64,000 nucleotides of DNA from Prochlorococcus sp. AG-402-I23 (GCA_003216915.1 QCIB01000001.1:1-64000); one strand, 5' to 3'. Shown: positions 8,935-17,503, numbered from the stretch's first letter. Numbers and translations: made by a program. Notes: generated from the letters alone by a model not told the origin.

Positions 8935-8984
8935 TTATTAGTAAGGAAATTTATGTCCCTATCAATTAATTGTTTTATTGTCCC

Positions 8985-9323
8985 ATGAAAAATTCAAGAA
9001 AAATTGATTCTCCCAAAAGGTCGATAATTGATAAACCGAAAAAAAGATTAGTCAATTCTGATTCTCACGATAATGAAAATAGTGACGTTTTGGTATCAGC
9101 TGTAATTAGTCCATATTTGTTAACTCATCTTCACCATATTCTTCAGCAGTCTGAGTATTATGCCCAAAAAGATGGTAGAAAATCTCATGCAGCTAACTTT
9201 GCGAAACTAAGAAAAGTTTTATGTTTAGACGCAAGAAGTATGGCAGATGCCTCTGCAAAAGAGATAAAAGATGTGGATAATGATTTATCTAATAATAAAT
9301 ATAATGAACAAAATGTAGCTTGA
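8985..9323 (+). CDS. small conserved-type protein of unknown function
   Basis: I do not recognise a named family. The 112-residue product starts at ATG 8985 (an in-frame TTG lies 15 bp upstream). The first 30 residues are basic and probably disordered (KNSRKIDSPKRSIIDKPKKR). Residues 35-90 look like a compact helical domain with the segment LLTHLHHILQQSEYYAQK, and the tail is acidic and rich in Asn. No membrane segment or signal peptide is seen. It lies 34 bp upstream of the Nif11-like gene, so the two may be co-transcribed. Base composition is like its neighbours. Confidence 0.7.
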   Translation: MKNSRKIDSPKRSIIDKPKKRLVNSDSHDNENSDVLVSAVISPYLLTHLHHILQQSEYYAQKDGRKSHAANFAKLRKVLCLDARSMADASAKEIKDVDNDLSNNKYNEQNVA

Positions 9324-9357
9324 AGTAATAATCTATTAATAAATAGATTTTAGAAAC

Positions 9358-9588
9358 ATGTCCAGTAATGCTGAAAAGCTCTATAAGTTAATAGCAAACG
9401 ATTCCAAAAAGAAACAAAGTCTGTTTATGACAGCCTTAACTAATCCCAAAAAAGCCTTAGATAAAATATGCGATATTGGCAACGAGTTAAATATTTCTGT
9501 GACTAAAGAAGAGGTTATTGAATATTTGAGTACTATTGATGATGAGGCAACTAAAATGTGGTTAATCAAGGCTCGAGGAGGTCTTTAG
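9358..9588 (+). CDS. Nif11-like small protein
   Basis: A 76-residue helical protein. The stretch AEKLYKLIANDSKKKQ followed by LTNPKKALDKICDIGNEL and NISVTKEEVIEYL resembles the Nif11/nitrile-hydratase-like leader domain: short acidic helix, then a dipeptide-rich turn, then a helix ending in 'sitkeEl'. The chain ends in KARGGL, so a double glycine sits just before the last residue, reminiscent of leader peptides that are cut after GG, but no core peptide follows. It could be a stand-alone Nif11 protein with another role. The last 23 bp overlap the minus-strand gene at 9566. Family call is moderate. Confidence 0.6.
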   Translation: MSSNAEKLYKLIANDSKKKQSLFMTALTNPKKALDKICDIGNELNISVTKEEVIEYLSTIDDEATKMWLIKARGGL

Positions 9589-9742
9589 GAAAAGGTTTCG
9601 AATAATTATTATTTGGATTAGGAATAGGTTTTATTCTTTTGTTGTAGCCACCTCCACCAGCCAAAGTCCAAAAAAACCAATAACTTGGAATTGCAAGAGC
9701 TGCAGCTATGAAAATTACTACAATTTGTTCTATTCTTTTCAT
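9566..9742 (-). CDS. small single-pass membrane protein, unknown function
   Basis: A 58-residue frame starts at ATG 9742 and ends with TGA at 9566. The N-terminus MKRIEQIVVIFIAAALAIPS is followed by YWFFWTLAGGGGYNKR, giving one membrane helix at about residues 5-27, then a Gly4 turn and a Pro/Asn-rich hydrophilic tail. No family is recognised. It is supported by the coding-like pattern (clean hydrophobic helix followed by a polar tail), not by homology. It converges on the Nif11-like gene and overlaps it by 23 bp, and it fills an otherwise empty interval before the ABC-F gene. Confidence 0.6.
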   Translation of the reverse strand: MKRIEQIVVIFIAAALAIPSYWFFWTLAGGGGYNKRIKPIPNPNNNYSKPFPKDLLEP

Positions 9743-9814
9743 GATTTAATTTTATTCCACAAAATATTTTTTAGTAAATAAGCCACAGATTTTGTAAATT
9801 CTATTTTTAAAACA

Positions 9815-11440
9815 GTGATTAGATTTGAAGGTGTAAGCAAAATTTATTCTACAGATGTTGTTTTAAAAAATATTAGTTGGGAGATTAAGAAAGGAGAAAA
9901 AGTTGGCTTAGTTGGTTCTAATGGTGCAGGTAAATCAACCCAATTTAAGATTTTAATTGGAGAGGAAGAGCAAACAAGTGGAACGATCATCAAAGAGGGA
10001 AATCCTAAAATTGCCCATTTAAAGCAAGAGTTTGATTGTAATTTGAATTTTTCAGTGAGACAGGAATTAGAAAGTTCTTTTAAAGATATACAAATTGTTG
10101 CCATTAAACTTTTAGAAATTGAGAATAAAATGAAATCGTTGGATATAAAAAAAAATTTCGATGAGCTTGAAATATTTGTAAATCAACTTGCAAAATATCA
10201 AGCAAAATTTGAAGCTTTAGGTGGTTATAAAATGCAATCTGATGTAGAAAAAATATTACCAAAATTAGGCTTTTCTATAGAAGATGCTGATAAATTAGTT
10301 GGCAATTTCTCAGGTGGTTGGCAGATGAAAGTTGCACTTGGAAAAATAATCTTACAAAAACCTGATTTACTTTTACTGGATGAACCAACTAATCATTTAG
10401 ATTTAGAAACTATTTTTTGGTTGGAAGAATATCTATCATCGCTTAAAATTGCAGTTATAATAATCAGCCATGATAGATATTTCTTAGATAAATTATGTAA
10501 AAAAATAATTTTTGTAGATAGAGGAACATCTGAAACATATAATGGGAACTATTCTTTTTTTGTCGAACAGAAATCTTTGAATGAAGAATCACAAAATAAG
10601 GCATATCAATTACAACAGAAAGAAATTGAGTTACAGAAGAGGTATATAGATAGATTTAGAGCTAGTGCAACTAGAAGTTCTCAAGCAAAGAGTAGAGAAA
10701 AACAATTAAAAAAGATTTCTAAAATTGAGGCTCCCATAGCAAAATCAAAAAGTCCTGTTTTTAATTTTCCAGAGTGCCCTCGCTCAGGAAAATTAATTCT
10801 AAATATCAAAAATTTGTCTCATAGTTTCGAGGATAAAATTCTTTTTTTAGATATTAATTTAAAGATTTCTTCTGGGGAGAAAATTGCAATATTGGGGCCT
10901 AATGGCTGCGGCAAATCTACATTGCTTAAAATTATTATGAAAAAAATATCTCCTGAAATTGGAGAAATTAATCTTGGTAAACATAATATAATTACTAGCT
11001 ATTATGAACAGAATCAGGCTGAAGCACTTTCACTTGATGAAAGGGTTATTGATTTAATATGTAATAAGTCTCCAGAATGGTCCCAAAAAAAAGTTAGAAC
11101 ATTTTTAGGGGGTTTTGGATTTCAAAATGAAACTGTTTTTAAATACATTAAACAACTCAGTGGGGGAGAAAAGGCAAGATTAGCATTGGCGCTCATGATT
11201 ATTAATCCTTGTAATTTCCTTCTTTTGGACGAACCAACTAATCATTTGGATCTGCAATCTAAGGAAAACTTAGAATTAGCAATTAAAAATTATAAAGGTT
11301 CATTATTAATCATTTCTCATGATCGGTATTTTATTTCAAAGGTTGCAAATAGAATTATTGAAATTAAAGATTCAAAGTTATTTTCATATGATGGTAATTA
11401 TGAATATTTTTTAGAAAAAACTCAAATCCAAAAAATTTGA
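9815..11440 (+). CDS. ABC-F family ATPase (translation-factor type)
   Basis: A 541-residue protein with two ABC ATPase domains and no membrane segments. Domain 1 has GSNGAGKST near residue 37, the signature FSGGWQMK near 168 and LLLDEPTNHLD near 190. Domain 2 has GPNGCGKST near 362, LSGGEKARLAL near 450 and LLLDEPTNHLD near 472. The linker between them (about 250-310) is charged and helical, as in the P-site tRNA interaction motif of ABC-F proteins. These act on ribosomes rather than in transport. Start is GTG at 9815, directly before the conserved MIRFEGVSKIY strand. Assignment within ABC-F (Uup, EttA, YbiT or YheS types) is not attempted. Confidence 0.9.
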   Translation: MIRFEGVSKIYSTDVVLKNISWEIKKGEKVGLVGSNGAGKSTQFKILIGEEEQTSGTIIKEGNPKIAHLKQEFDCNLNFSVRQELESSFKDIQIVAIKLLEIENKMKSLDIKKNFDELEIFVNQLAKYQAKFEALGGYKMQSDVEKILPKLGFSIEDADKLVGNFSGGWQMKVALGKIILQKPDLLLLDEPTNHLDLETIFWLEEYLSSLKIAVIIISHDRYFLDKLCKKIIFVDRGTSETYNGNYSFFVEQKSLNEESQNKAYQLQQKEIELQKRYIDRFRASATRSSQAKSREKQLKKISKIEAPIAKSKSPVFNFPECPRSGKLILNIKNLSHSFEDKILFLDINLKISSGEKIAILGPNGCGKSTLLKIIMKKISPEIGEINLGKHNIITSYYEQNQAEALSLDERVIDLICNKSPEWSQKKVRTFLGGFGFQNETVFKYIKQLSGGEKARLALALMIINPCNFLLLDEPTNHLDLQSKENLELAIKNYKGSLLIISHDRYFISKVANRIIEIKDSKLFSYDGNYEYFLEKTQIQKI

Positions 11441-11551
11441 TTACCTTTAATAAAATTTACAATTGGCTAAGTAAGATCACTCATTTATCTTTACATAGTT
11501 TACCGTGCTTGATTAATCTTAAAAATACAAAAATAGGTTCTAACAATTTAA

Positions 11552-11695
11552 ATGAAAAATTACGATTTCCAAGAAAAACATTTTCAAATTTCTGATCCTA
11601 TTGAAAGTTATTTTGAATGCATTACTTCTTGCGATATAAGGGATGGTAGATGTATTTCTAGATGTGTGGAAATACTTAAACGGAATGACAATTAA
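11552..11695 (+). CDS. 47-residue twin CX3C protein
   Basis: The frame from ATG 11552 to TAA 11695 encodes 47 residues. The C-terminal half reads ESYFECITSCDIRDGRCISR followed by CVEIL, so cysteines at 23, 27, 34 and 38 form two CX3C pairs separated by six residues. Twin CX3C proteins usually form a helical hairpin held by disulfides, or bind a metal. I recall similar short proteins in marine picocyanobacteria but have no name for them. It lies 5 bp from the end of the convergent htrA-type gene, in what would otherwise be a 260-bp gap. Confidence 0.7.
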   Translation: MKNYDFQEKHFQISDPIESYFECITSCDIRDGRCISRCVEILKRNDN

Positions 11696-11700
11696 ATTTT

Positions 11701-12822
11701 TTAGTTATTTTGTAGATTAGTAATATCAGTTGGTATTACTTTTAATTTAATAAATTTATTTTTACGCTTTAATAATATATTTACTTGTTTTTTGATACCA
11801 TTTTTACTAATTTGTTCTATTACGTCTGATGCGGTTTCAATATCTTTATTGCCTATTTTAATTAAAATATCATCTATCTTGATTCCACTTTTTTCAGCTG
11901 GACTGTTCGGTACTACATATCCAACTTTTACGACATTATTTTTTCTCTCAGAAATACTTTCTTCTATTAGGCTAATTCCAATCATAGGATGTATTACTTT
12001 CCCATTGTTTAACAGTTGATAGGCAATTTCCTTAGCTTTATTAATTGGGATTGCGAAACTCAAACCCGCTCCTGGACCTGATCTTATCAACGTATTAATA
12101 CCAATTACTTCTCCATCGCTATTCAAAAGTGGACCTCCAGAATTGCCAGGATTAATAGCAGCGTCTGTTTGTATCAGTTCAAGTTTTTTATCATATATTC
12201 CTAATTGAGTTACGTTTCTATTTAGATTACTAATAATACCAAGCGTAACTGTGTTTTCCAGTCCGAATGGATTTCCAACTGCTATAGCCCAATCACCAAC
12301 TTTAATCTTTGCAGAATCGCCCAATTTTGCTTTTGGCCAAGGCCCTTTCCCTTCAATCTTTAGCACAGCTAAATCAGTAAAAGAGTCTTGACCTATCAGT
12401 TTAGCGTTTAATTTTTTGCCATTTGTTAAACCAACAATTACCTTATCTGATCCATTCACTACATGAGCATTGGTCATTACAAGTCCATCTGCAAATATAA
12501 ATCCACTGCCTTGGTTTTGCTCTATCCTTGGTCGATTTTCGTTAGGCAAATCTAATCCAAAAAATCTTTCAAAATATGGGTCTAGAAATAGTTGAGAATT
12601 TCTTGGAAAATTTCTTTTTTTAACATATCTTTGAGTATCAATTGTCACCACAGCTGCACCGGTTCTTTCTACAGCTTTAGTTATGAAAGATTTGTTTGAA
12701 AATAAACTAACTTCATTAATTTTTGGTTTGCTTAATGGTTGGGATATTACTTTTGCAGGATATGTAATGCCTACTGGAATTAAAGAGACGATTAGTAATA
12801 GCTTTTGGATGTATCTTTTCAA
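11701..12822 (-). CDS. HtrA/DegQ-type serine endoprotease
   Basis: A 373-residue exported protease. Residues 1-28 form a signal peptide (basic MKRYIQK, then LLLIVSLIPVGI). The trypsin-like domain has His120 in MTNAHVVNG, Asp150 in FTDLAVLK and Ser228 in PGNSGGPLL, so the catalytic triad is complete. One PDZ domain follows at about 275-365 (VVPNSPAEKSGIKIDDILIKI). Such proteases degrade or refold damaged proteins in the periplasm or thylakoid lumen. Start is TTG at 12822; no ATG or GTG lies between it and the upstream in-frame stop at 12865-12867. Length fits the one-PDZ cyanobacterial HhoA/HhoB/HtrA group; which member is unclear. Confidence 0.93.
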   Translation of the reverse strand: MKRYIQKLLLIVSLIPVGITYPAKVISQPLSKPKINEVSLFSNKSFITKAVERTGAAVVTIDTQRYVKKRNFPRNSQLFLDPYFERFFGLDLPNENRPRIEQNQGSGFIFADGLVMTNAHVVNGSDKVIVGLTNGKKLNAKLIGQDSFTDLAVLKIEGKGPWPKAKLGDSAKIKVGDWAIAVGNPFGLENTVTLGIISNLNRNVTQLGIYDKKLELIQTDAAINPGNSGGPLLNSDGEVIGINTLIRSGPGAGLSFAIPINKAKEIAYQLLNNGKVIHPMIGISLIEESISERKNNVVKVGYVVPNSPAEKSGIKIDDILIKIGNKDIETASDVIEQISKNGIKKQVNILLKRKNKFIKLKVIPTDITNLQNN

Positions 12823-12995
12823 TTTTGATTTTCTTATGTTTTTCGAGAGATTTAATCCACCATACTAGTGTAATTTAAATATAACTAGTAATTTAATTAA
12901 TTGAATCTAGAGAATAATTTAGTGACTTAAAATAGCTAAATTTCTTTTTTTCGGGCTATGATATAAAACATACAACCAACTAATTTATAAGTTCA

Positions 12996-13259
12996 ATGAC
13001 TATCCTATTTCCAATTATATATTCTGCGGCCTTAACTTATTTAGTGTGGAAAGCTTTTAAAGTAATGTCTAATGGCTGGGGCATATCCGATAATAAAAAT
13101 AAACGTTTAAGTACTTCCAGTTTTAAACAAAAAAAGTACACAATACATCCAGAACTTTTAGATAAATCAGGTAACATAACTGAAGAGGAGTTATTAACAG
13201 TAAGATTTTCTAATGATAATGATTCTTCATTAGAAGAAAAAGGTTCAACAACTGATTAA
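12996..13259 (+). CDS. DUF2973-like small membrane protein
   Basis: An 87-residue protein with one N-terminal membrane helix (residues 3-20, LFPIIYSAALTYLVWKAF), a basic linker and the segment YTIHPELLDKSGNITEEELL near 46-65, which I recall as the hallmark of the cyanobacterial DUF2973 family. The tail is Ser/Asp-rich. Function is unknown. Start is ATG at 12996. The following gene begins 23 bp after its stop and may be co-transcribed. Confidence 0.75.
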   Translation: MTILFPIIYSAALTYLVWKAFKVMSNGWGISDNKNKRLSTSSFKQKKYTIHPELLDKSGNITEEELLTVRFSNDNDSSLEEKGSTTD

Positions 13260-13282
13260 GCAAAATACATCTAAGGAAAAAA

Positions 13283-13666
13283 TTGGAATTAAGAACAAAA
13301 ATTGTTTCAGCGGTAATAAGATCTCTTAAATTGCCACCAAGGTTTCGTTTGAAAATGGTTAAAGAAGATCCAGTGAGACTTGAACTAAGTCTTACTCCTT
13401 CTTACGGTAAAAATCCAGTTATTGTTGGTATAGTTGAATCTTTAGACTTAGTCGCGAGAAGAGATAGAGAAGGAAGACTCCCCAGAGATCTTCAAGGGAC
13501 TTGGGACTGGACTGTAAGACATGGAAAAGTTAGTACTGGAGGTTGGAATCCTATGTTAAAAGAAGCATTGCAAACAATGTTTGATACAGGATTGCCAGCC
13601 ATTGTATATGAGGAATTAACTGGAGATGAGTATCGACCTGTTGATGGTGTAAGACATATTAGATAA
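13283..13666 (+). CDS. conserved-type cyanobacterial protein, unknown function
   Basis: A 127-residue soluble protein with a basic amphipathic N-terminus (SAVIRSLKLPPRFRLKMVKE) and a well-folded core containing VGIVESLDLVARRDREGRLP, GTWDWTVRHGKVSTGGWNP and EYRPVDGVRHIR. The density of Trp, Gly and charged residues suggests a conserved enzyme-like or binding fold, but I do not recognise a family. The TTG start at 13283 is supported by an AAGGA sequence at 13273-13277 with a 5-base spacer. No signal peptide or membrane helix. Confidence 0.75.
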   Translation: MELRTKIVSAVIRSLKLPPRFRLKMVKEDPVRLELSLTPSYGKNPVIVGIVESLDLVARRDREGRLPRDLQGTWDWTVRHGKVSTGGWNPMLKEALQTMFDTGLPAIVYEELTGDEYRPVDGVRHIR

Positions 13667-13735
13667 ATAATTTATTATTTTTCATGAAATCTTCCTTAAA
13701 ACGTTAAAATAATTTGATAGATAATTTAGTTAATT

Positions 13736-13882
13736 ATGAATAAAGACAATCAACAAAGATTTGGCTTTGTAAATTTTGCAGAAACTTGGAATGGCCGTAT
13801 GGCAATGATGGGTATTTTGATTGGACTTGGTACTGAATTAATTACTGGACAAAGTATTCTTAGACAAATTGGAATAGGTTAG
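13736..13882 (+). CDS. hli: high-light-inducible protein (Hli, one-helix LHC-like)
   Basis: A 48-residue protein from ATG 13736 to TAG 13882. It contains FAETWNGRMAMMGILIGLG at residues 14-32, the ExxNGRxAMxGxxxG chlorophyll-binding helix of the Hli/CAB family. Hli proteins sit in thylakoid membranes, bind chlorophyll and carotenoid, and protect photosystems and newly made chlorophyll under excess light. High-light Prochlorococcus carries many copies. The preceding 70 bp are very AT-rich and should contain the promoter; I see no clear RpaB (HLR1) site there. It ends 4 bp before the convergent zinc-ribbon gene. Confidence 0.93.
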   Translation: MNKDNQQRFGFVNFAETWNGRMAMMGILIGLGTELITGQSILRQIGIG

Positions 13883-13886
13883 TATT

Positions 13887-14228
13887 TTACTTAATTTCTT
13901 CTGCTTTAACATCAATGGTACTTTCACTAGGTTTTTTATCTAATTGATTTTTCTTATTTATATTCTCTAAATCTGCACCGCAATTCATGCAGGTTTCACT
14001 TAAACCTAACGATATTGCCCCACAATTACTGCATGTATTAATTTTAGATTTGTAAGAGTTATAACCCATAAATACTAAAACTAATAATAGAAGAGGAATT
14101 AAAAATAAAAGAAGTAGAATATTTCCAATAAAGCTAAGGAAAAAATTAAATCCAAAAATTGGAATAACGATAAGTATGATTAATGAGTAGGTAAGAAGAT
14201 TTTTATTAGGTTTATGAAAATAATTCAC
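13887..14228 (-). CDS. membrane protein with a C-terminal zinc ribbon
   Basis: A 113-residue protein with two hydrophobic helices (about residues 12-34 and 36-56), then CSNC at 66-69 and CMNC at 80-83, a four-cysteine zinc ribbon, and an acidic disordered tail. No family name is recognised. The layout suggests a membrane-tethered zinc ribbon on the cytoplasmic side. It ends the minus-strand run that begins with the YihY gene 11 bp upstream, so the two are probably one transcript. Confidence 0.7.
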   Translation of the reverse strand: MNYFHKPNKNLLTYSLIILIVIPIFGFNFFLSFIGNILLLLFLIPLLLLVLVFMGYNSYKSKINTCSNCGAISLGLSETCMNCGADLENINKKNQLDKKPSESTIDVKAEEIK

Positions 14229-14239
14229 CTTAGTTATCC

Positions 14240-15154
14240 TTATCTATAATTTCTTTTTTTACTTTCTAAAGTCATACTAGCAATTACTACGCTCCAACAT
14301 TGTCCAAAATATAAAATTACTCCTAATAGCCATACCCATAAAGTAAGCACTAGAAAACCTCCAATAAAACCGTATGCTTGAAATCTTACTCCAAGTGAGA
14401 GAATACTTTTACTTACTGCTAGGTTCAAAGTGGTTAGGCCAATTCCAATAAGAAAAGATCCAGGTAACAGTGGTTTCAATGGAACTTTTCTACTGGGTAA
14501 AAGTGCTTGTAATAAAAGAGCCATTAAAGAAAAGCCAATTAGTGGTATTGCAAACTGACCAACTTGTAATAACGGCAACTTTAATAATAAATCAGAAATA
14601 AGATTATTAGATTTTGAAAGATTTTCTAAAACGTTACTTGGGATCATCCTAAGATTCGCACTAATTTGATCTAGTACCATTAAAAAACCAATAAAGAATA
14701 CTATTAAAAAGGCTTCAACTCTATTTCGGAGAAACTTCGAAGCTTGCACTCTCCAAGCAGCATTAACTTTTTTAGAAGGAATTTCATCCTCCCAAAGCCT
14801 ATCCGAACCTCTTTGAAGAGATAGATATGCATTTCCTGCTGTAAAAAGTAAAAACATAGCCCCAAGAATTCCTGCTCCAAAACCTTGATCTATCAAATTA
14901 AATAATGTTGTCTCTACTAACTCAACTACTGAAGGAGGTAAAAGCTGAGCAGCAATGGCAATTATTTGTTGATCTAATCCTTCTTGTTTTCCTAGGAACC
15001 ATGAAGCTATTGAAAGAGAAATTAGAAGGATGGGAAAAAATGATTGAAGTGTGTAGTATGCAAATGCAGCGCTTAAATCAACACAATCAGATTTGCTCCA
15101 TCGCTCACAAGCTCCCCATAAACTTTTCAGTATCCATCTTGAACTTCTCTGCAT
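14240..15154 (-). CDS. YihY/BrkB family membrane protein
   Basis: An integral membrane protein with about six helices and the family features SAAFAYYTLQSFFPILLI near residue 25, the SLQRGSDRLWEDE loop near 110 and the final GGFLVLTLWVWLLGVILYFG helix pair. The family was once called RNase BN/UPF0761; its function is not settled. I chose ATG 15154, which is preceded by GAAGAAAA, over an in-frame TTG at 15169 that has no ribosome-binding site. It precedes the zinc-ribbon gene by 11 bp on the same strand. Confidence 0.88.
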   Translation of the reverse strand: MQRSSRWILKSLWGACERWSKSDCVDLSAAFAYYTLQSFFPILLISLSIASWFLGKQEGLDQQIIAIAAQLLPPSVVELVETTLFNLIDQGFGAGILGAMFLLFTAGNAYLSLQRGSDRLWEDEIPSKKVNAAWRVQASKFLRNRVEAFLIVFFIGFLMVLDQISANLRMIPSNVLENLSKSNNLISDLLLKLPLLQVGQFAIPLIGFSLMALLLQALLPSRKVPLKPLLPGSFLIGIGLTTLNLAVSKSILSLGVRFQAYGFIGGFLVLTLWVWLLGVILYFGQCWSVVIASMTLESKKRNYR

Positions 15155-15244
15155 ATTAATTTTCTTCAAATATTTATTTATTTACTTAATTTTTATTGTA
15201 TCTGATTAAGAAATTTTTCAAGCAATTTTTTATTTATGATGCAA

Positions 15245-16045
15245 CTATTTTGCTAATAATAAATTGCCCCATGGCTTTAAAATTTCAAATTTTGCAATAG
15301 AACTACAAGCAATTAATGGAAAATTAACATCGCTCAAGTCTTCTCCTGAAACTAAATTTAAAGGATCTGTTTCTAACCACTCTATAGAACAATTGAGTTC
15401 TTCTAATAGCAGCCAGGCTGCTGCAATATCCCATATCTTAGGGGTTGATTCTATTGCTCCGAAAGTTTGTCCCATCGCTACACTCGTAAGATTTAAACTC
15501 GATACACCTAAGAGTCTGATTTTGCCAGGAAATACTGAGTTTGGTTTTTTTTGTAAAATTTTTATTGATCTACTACATAAAGAAATGCATTCACTTTGAC
15601 GATTATTTTGGCTAGGATCAATTTTCTTATTATTTAACCAAACCCCTTTACCTTTAATGGACACAAACTTTTTTTTCAATGTAGGAATTATTAAAAAAGA
15701 AGATTGTGGTTTACCATCAACGAACCTTGCTACAGATATAGACCAGTAAGGAATACCGGCAGCAAAATTTGTTGTTCCATCTAGTGGATCGACCACCCAG
15801 TAAGCTTTTGAATTTGGAATTAACTTTTGCCCTTCTTCACTAAGGACGCCTTCACCTGGGGCTATTGAAGCTAAGCCATCTACAATTGTTTTGTCACTCC
15901 ATAAATCACAACTTGTTACTAATGATCCATCTGCTTTATTGCTGGCGCTAATATTTCCAAAATCTTTTGTTTGACGTTGACTAACTAAATCAAATAAAGA
16001 ATCTAATTCAAGTAGTTGCTTATTAGTTAAATTTGGTGGATTCAT
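15245..16045 (-). CDS. inositol monophosphatase family protein
   Basis: A 266-residue Mg-dependent phosphatase. Metal-binding motifs are visible: GEGVLSEEG near residue 65-73 (the Glu motif), WVVDPLDGTTNF near 85 (DPxDGTxNF) and WDIAAAWLLLEE near 205 (WDxAAG type). Substrates in the family include inositol phosphate, fructose bisphosphate, PAP and histidinol phosphate, and sequence alone does not decide among them. The ATG at 16045 is preferred; a TTG at 16060 would overlap the upstream gene. It follows the TolC-like gene by 2 bp, so both belong to one transcript. Confidence 0.88.
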   Translation of the reverse strand: MNPPNLTNKQLLELDSLFDLVSQRQTKDFGNISASNKADGSLVTSCDLWSDKTIVDGLASIAPGEGVLSEEGQKLIPNSKAYWVVDPLDGTTNFAAGIPYWSISVARFVDGKPQSSFLIIPTLKKKFVSIKGKGVWLNNKKIDPSQNNRQSECISLCSRSIKILQKKPNSVFPGKIRLLGVSSLNLTSVAMGQTFGAIESTPKIWDIAAAWLLLEELNCSIEWLETDPLNLVSGEDLSDVNFPLIACSSIAKFEILKPWGNLLLAK

Positions 16046-16047
16046 CT

Positions 16048-17478
16048 TTATATATTGCAAATAGACTCTGTATCTTTAATTTTAGTACTATTACTACCCA
16101 AACAATTTTTACTTTTATTAAGGAAAGTTAGTCTTTCTAATTCATCTATATTCAGATTGTAATTATATATTGCATTAATATTTTTTGATTTCGCATTACT
16201 TAATTCACTTTGCCTAACAAGAACATCTTTTAGAGTAGATATTCCGACATCATATCTAAGTCTGGAAAGCCTTACAGACTCTTTGCTAGATTCAATTTCT
16301 TTAAGAGAAGATATTATTTTTTCTTCATTTAATTTAAGATTTAAATAGGCTTTACTAATACTTGTGGTTAAAACATTTTTTAGATTTTCATAAGCATATT
16401 TTTCGGAGTCTGCATCTGCTATTTTTGATTTGTAGGAGTTCTTATTTTGTCCGCCATCAAAAATACTCCATGAAAAATTTAGACTTATGGTATTTGTATA
16501 ATTAGATCCAGATTTTTCAGATTCTATATTACTTACTAGAGATTCACCCTTTGAAAATGTACTAGATAATGAATTACTGATATAGATATTTGGCTTGTTT
16601 TGAGCTAAAAAGCTCTCTGCTTGGCTCTTTTTGATTGATTTTTGAAGAATAAGGTTTTTTAAGGAAAGATTTTTGTTCAAACCCTCATTAATATTCTTAT
16701 TCAATTTATGATTCCAAAACCCTATAAGATTTTGCTTTTTATTAGTTTCGAAATCTCCCTTTACATTAAGAATCTCTTTAAGAGAAATTTTATTAATTTC
16801 ATGTTCTATTTTCTTTTCATTAAGTGATTGTTGATCTCGAGATAATTGAGCTTCTGCTTCAAGAACTTCAAATTTTGTACCAATTCCAGCATCTTGCTTC
16901 GCTTTGGCATTTTCTAAACTTGTAATTGATAAATCAAGTGTGAATTTTTTATTTTGAATATCTTGATATGACTTTTTGTATTTGTGATATCTGATTCTTG
17001 CTTCTTGAAACAAATCTTTTTTCTTAATCTCATAATTATTTTCTGCAATTTTGTAATTTGTTTTGGCAATTTTAATTTCAGATCCTCTTAGCGGGGCAAT
17101 TACATCCCATTTAATATTCAGAGAGGGATTAGCCGTAAATTGTGATGTTTTTAAAGTAGTTGAATTACTATTATTGTACTTTTTACCTGCGACATATTTT
17201 GGTAACCCATTGGCTTGAAAATCTAAGGATGGGTATCTTTTGGCAATTTGACTGGAAAGATTAAAGCTTGCAGAGGCTACTAGGTTTTGTAATGATTTTA
17301 ATTCTTGATTATTTAATATAAGTTTTTCTATTTCTTGATAATCAACAAAAGTAATATTTGATTTTTCTTCTAAAATAGTATCAATGTAATTTTTTGTTTC
17401 GCTTGATAGAACATTAAAGGTATTCATACTTAGAGAAAGCGGCAATAATAAGAAAGGATTTATTACTTTTCTAAGCAT
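16048..17478 (-). CDS. TolC-like outer membrane efflux protein
   Basis: A 476-residue protein with an N-terminal signal sequence (LRKVINPFLLLPLSLSMNTF) and two long repeats of alpha-helical coiled coil separated by short strands, as in the TolC/OMF family. The helices carry the family pattern of Ala/Leu heptads and repeats such as LENAKAKQDAGIGTKFEVLE (about 200-219) and the parallel SRLRYDVGISTLKDVLVRQS near 410, the two equivalent hairpins of the barrel-tunnel fold. It would form the outer-membrane channel for type I secretion or RND/ABC efflux. No inner-membrane partner is adjacent. The gene lies 25 bp downstream of the PDZ/Fe-S protein. Confidence 0.88.
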   Translation of the reverse strand: MLRKVINPFLLLPLSLSMNTFNVLSSETKNYIDTILEEKSNITFVDYQEIEKLILNNQELKSLQNLVASASFNLSSQIAKRYPSLDFQANGLPKYVAGKKYNNSNSTTLKTSQFTANPSLNIKWDVIAPLRGSEIKIAKTNYKIAENNYEIKKKDLFQEARIRYHKYKKSYQDIQNKKFTLDLSITSLENAKAKQDAGIGTKFEVLEAEAQLSRDQQSLNEKKIEHEINKISLKEILNVKGDFETNKKQNLIGFWNHKLNKNINEGLNKNLSLKNLILQKSIKKSQAESFLAQNKPNIYISNSLSSTFSKGESLVSNIESEKSGSNYTNTISLNFSWSIFDGGQNKNSYKSKIADADSEKYAYENLKNVLTTSISKAYLNLKLNEEKIISSLKEIESSKESVRLSRLRYDVGISTLKDVLVRQSELSNAKSKNINAIYNYNLNIDELERLTFLNKSKNCLGSNSTKIKDTESICNI

Positions 17479-17503
17479 GTTTTATAGTTTCGAAAATATT
17501 CGA

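Noticed and set aside
13667..13735. Possible RpaB HLR1 site before the hli gene
   Set aside because: No pair of TTACA-type half-sites with the right spacing could be read; only AT-rich sequence was seen.
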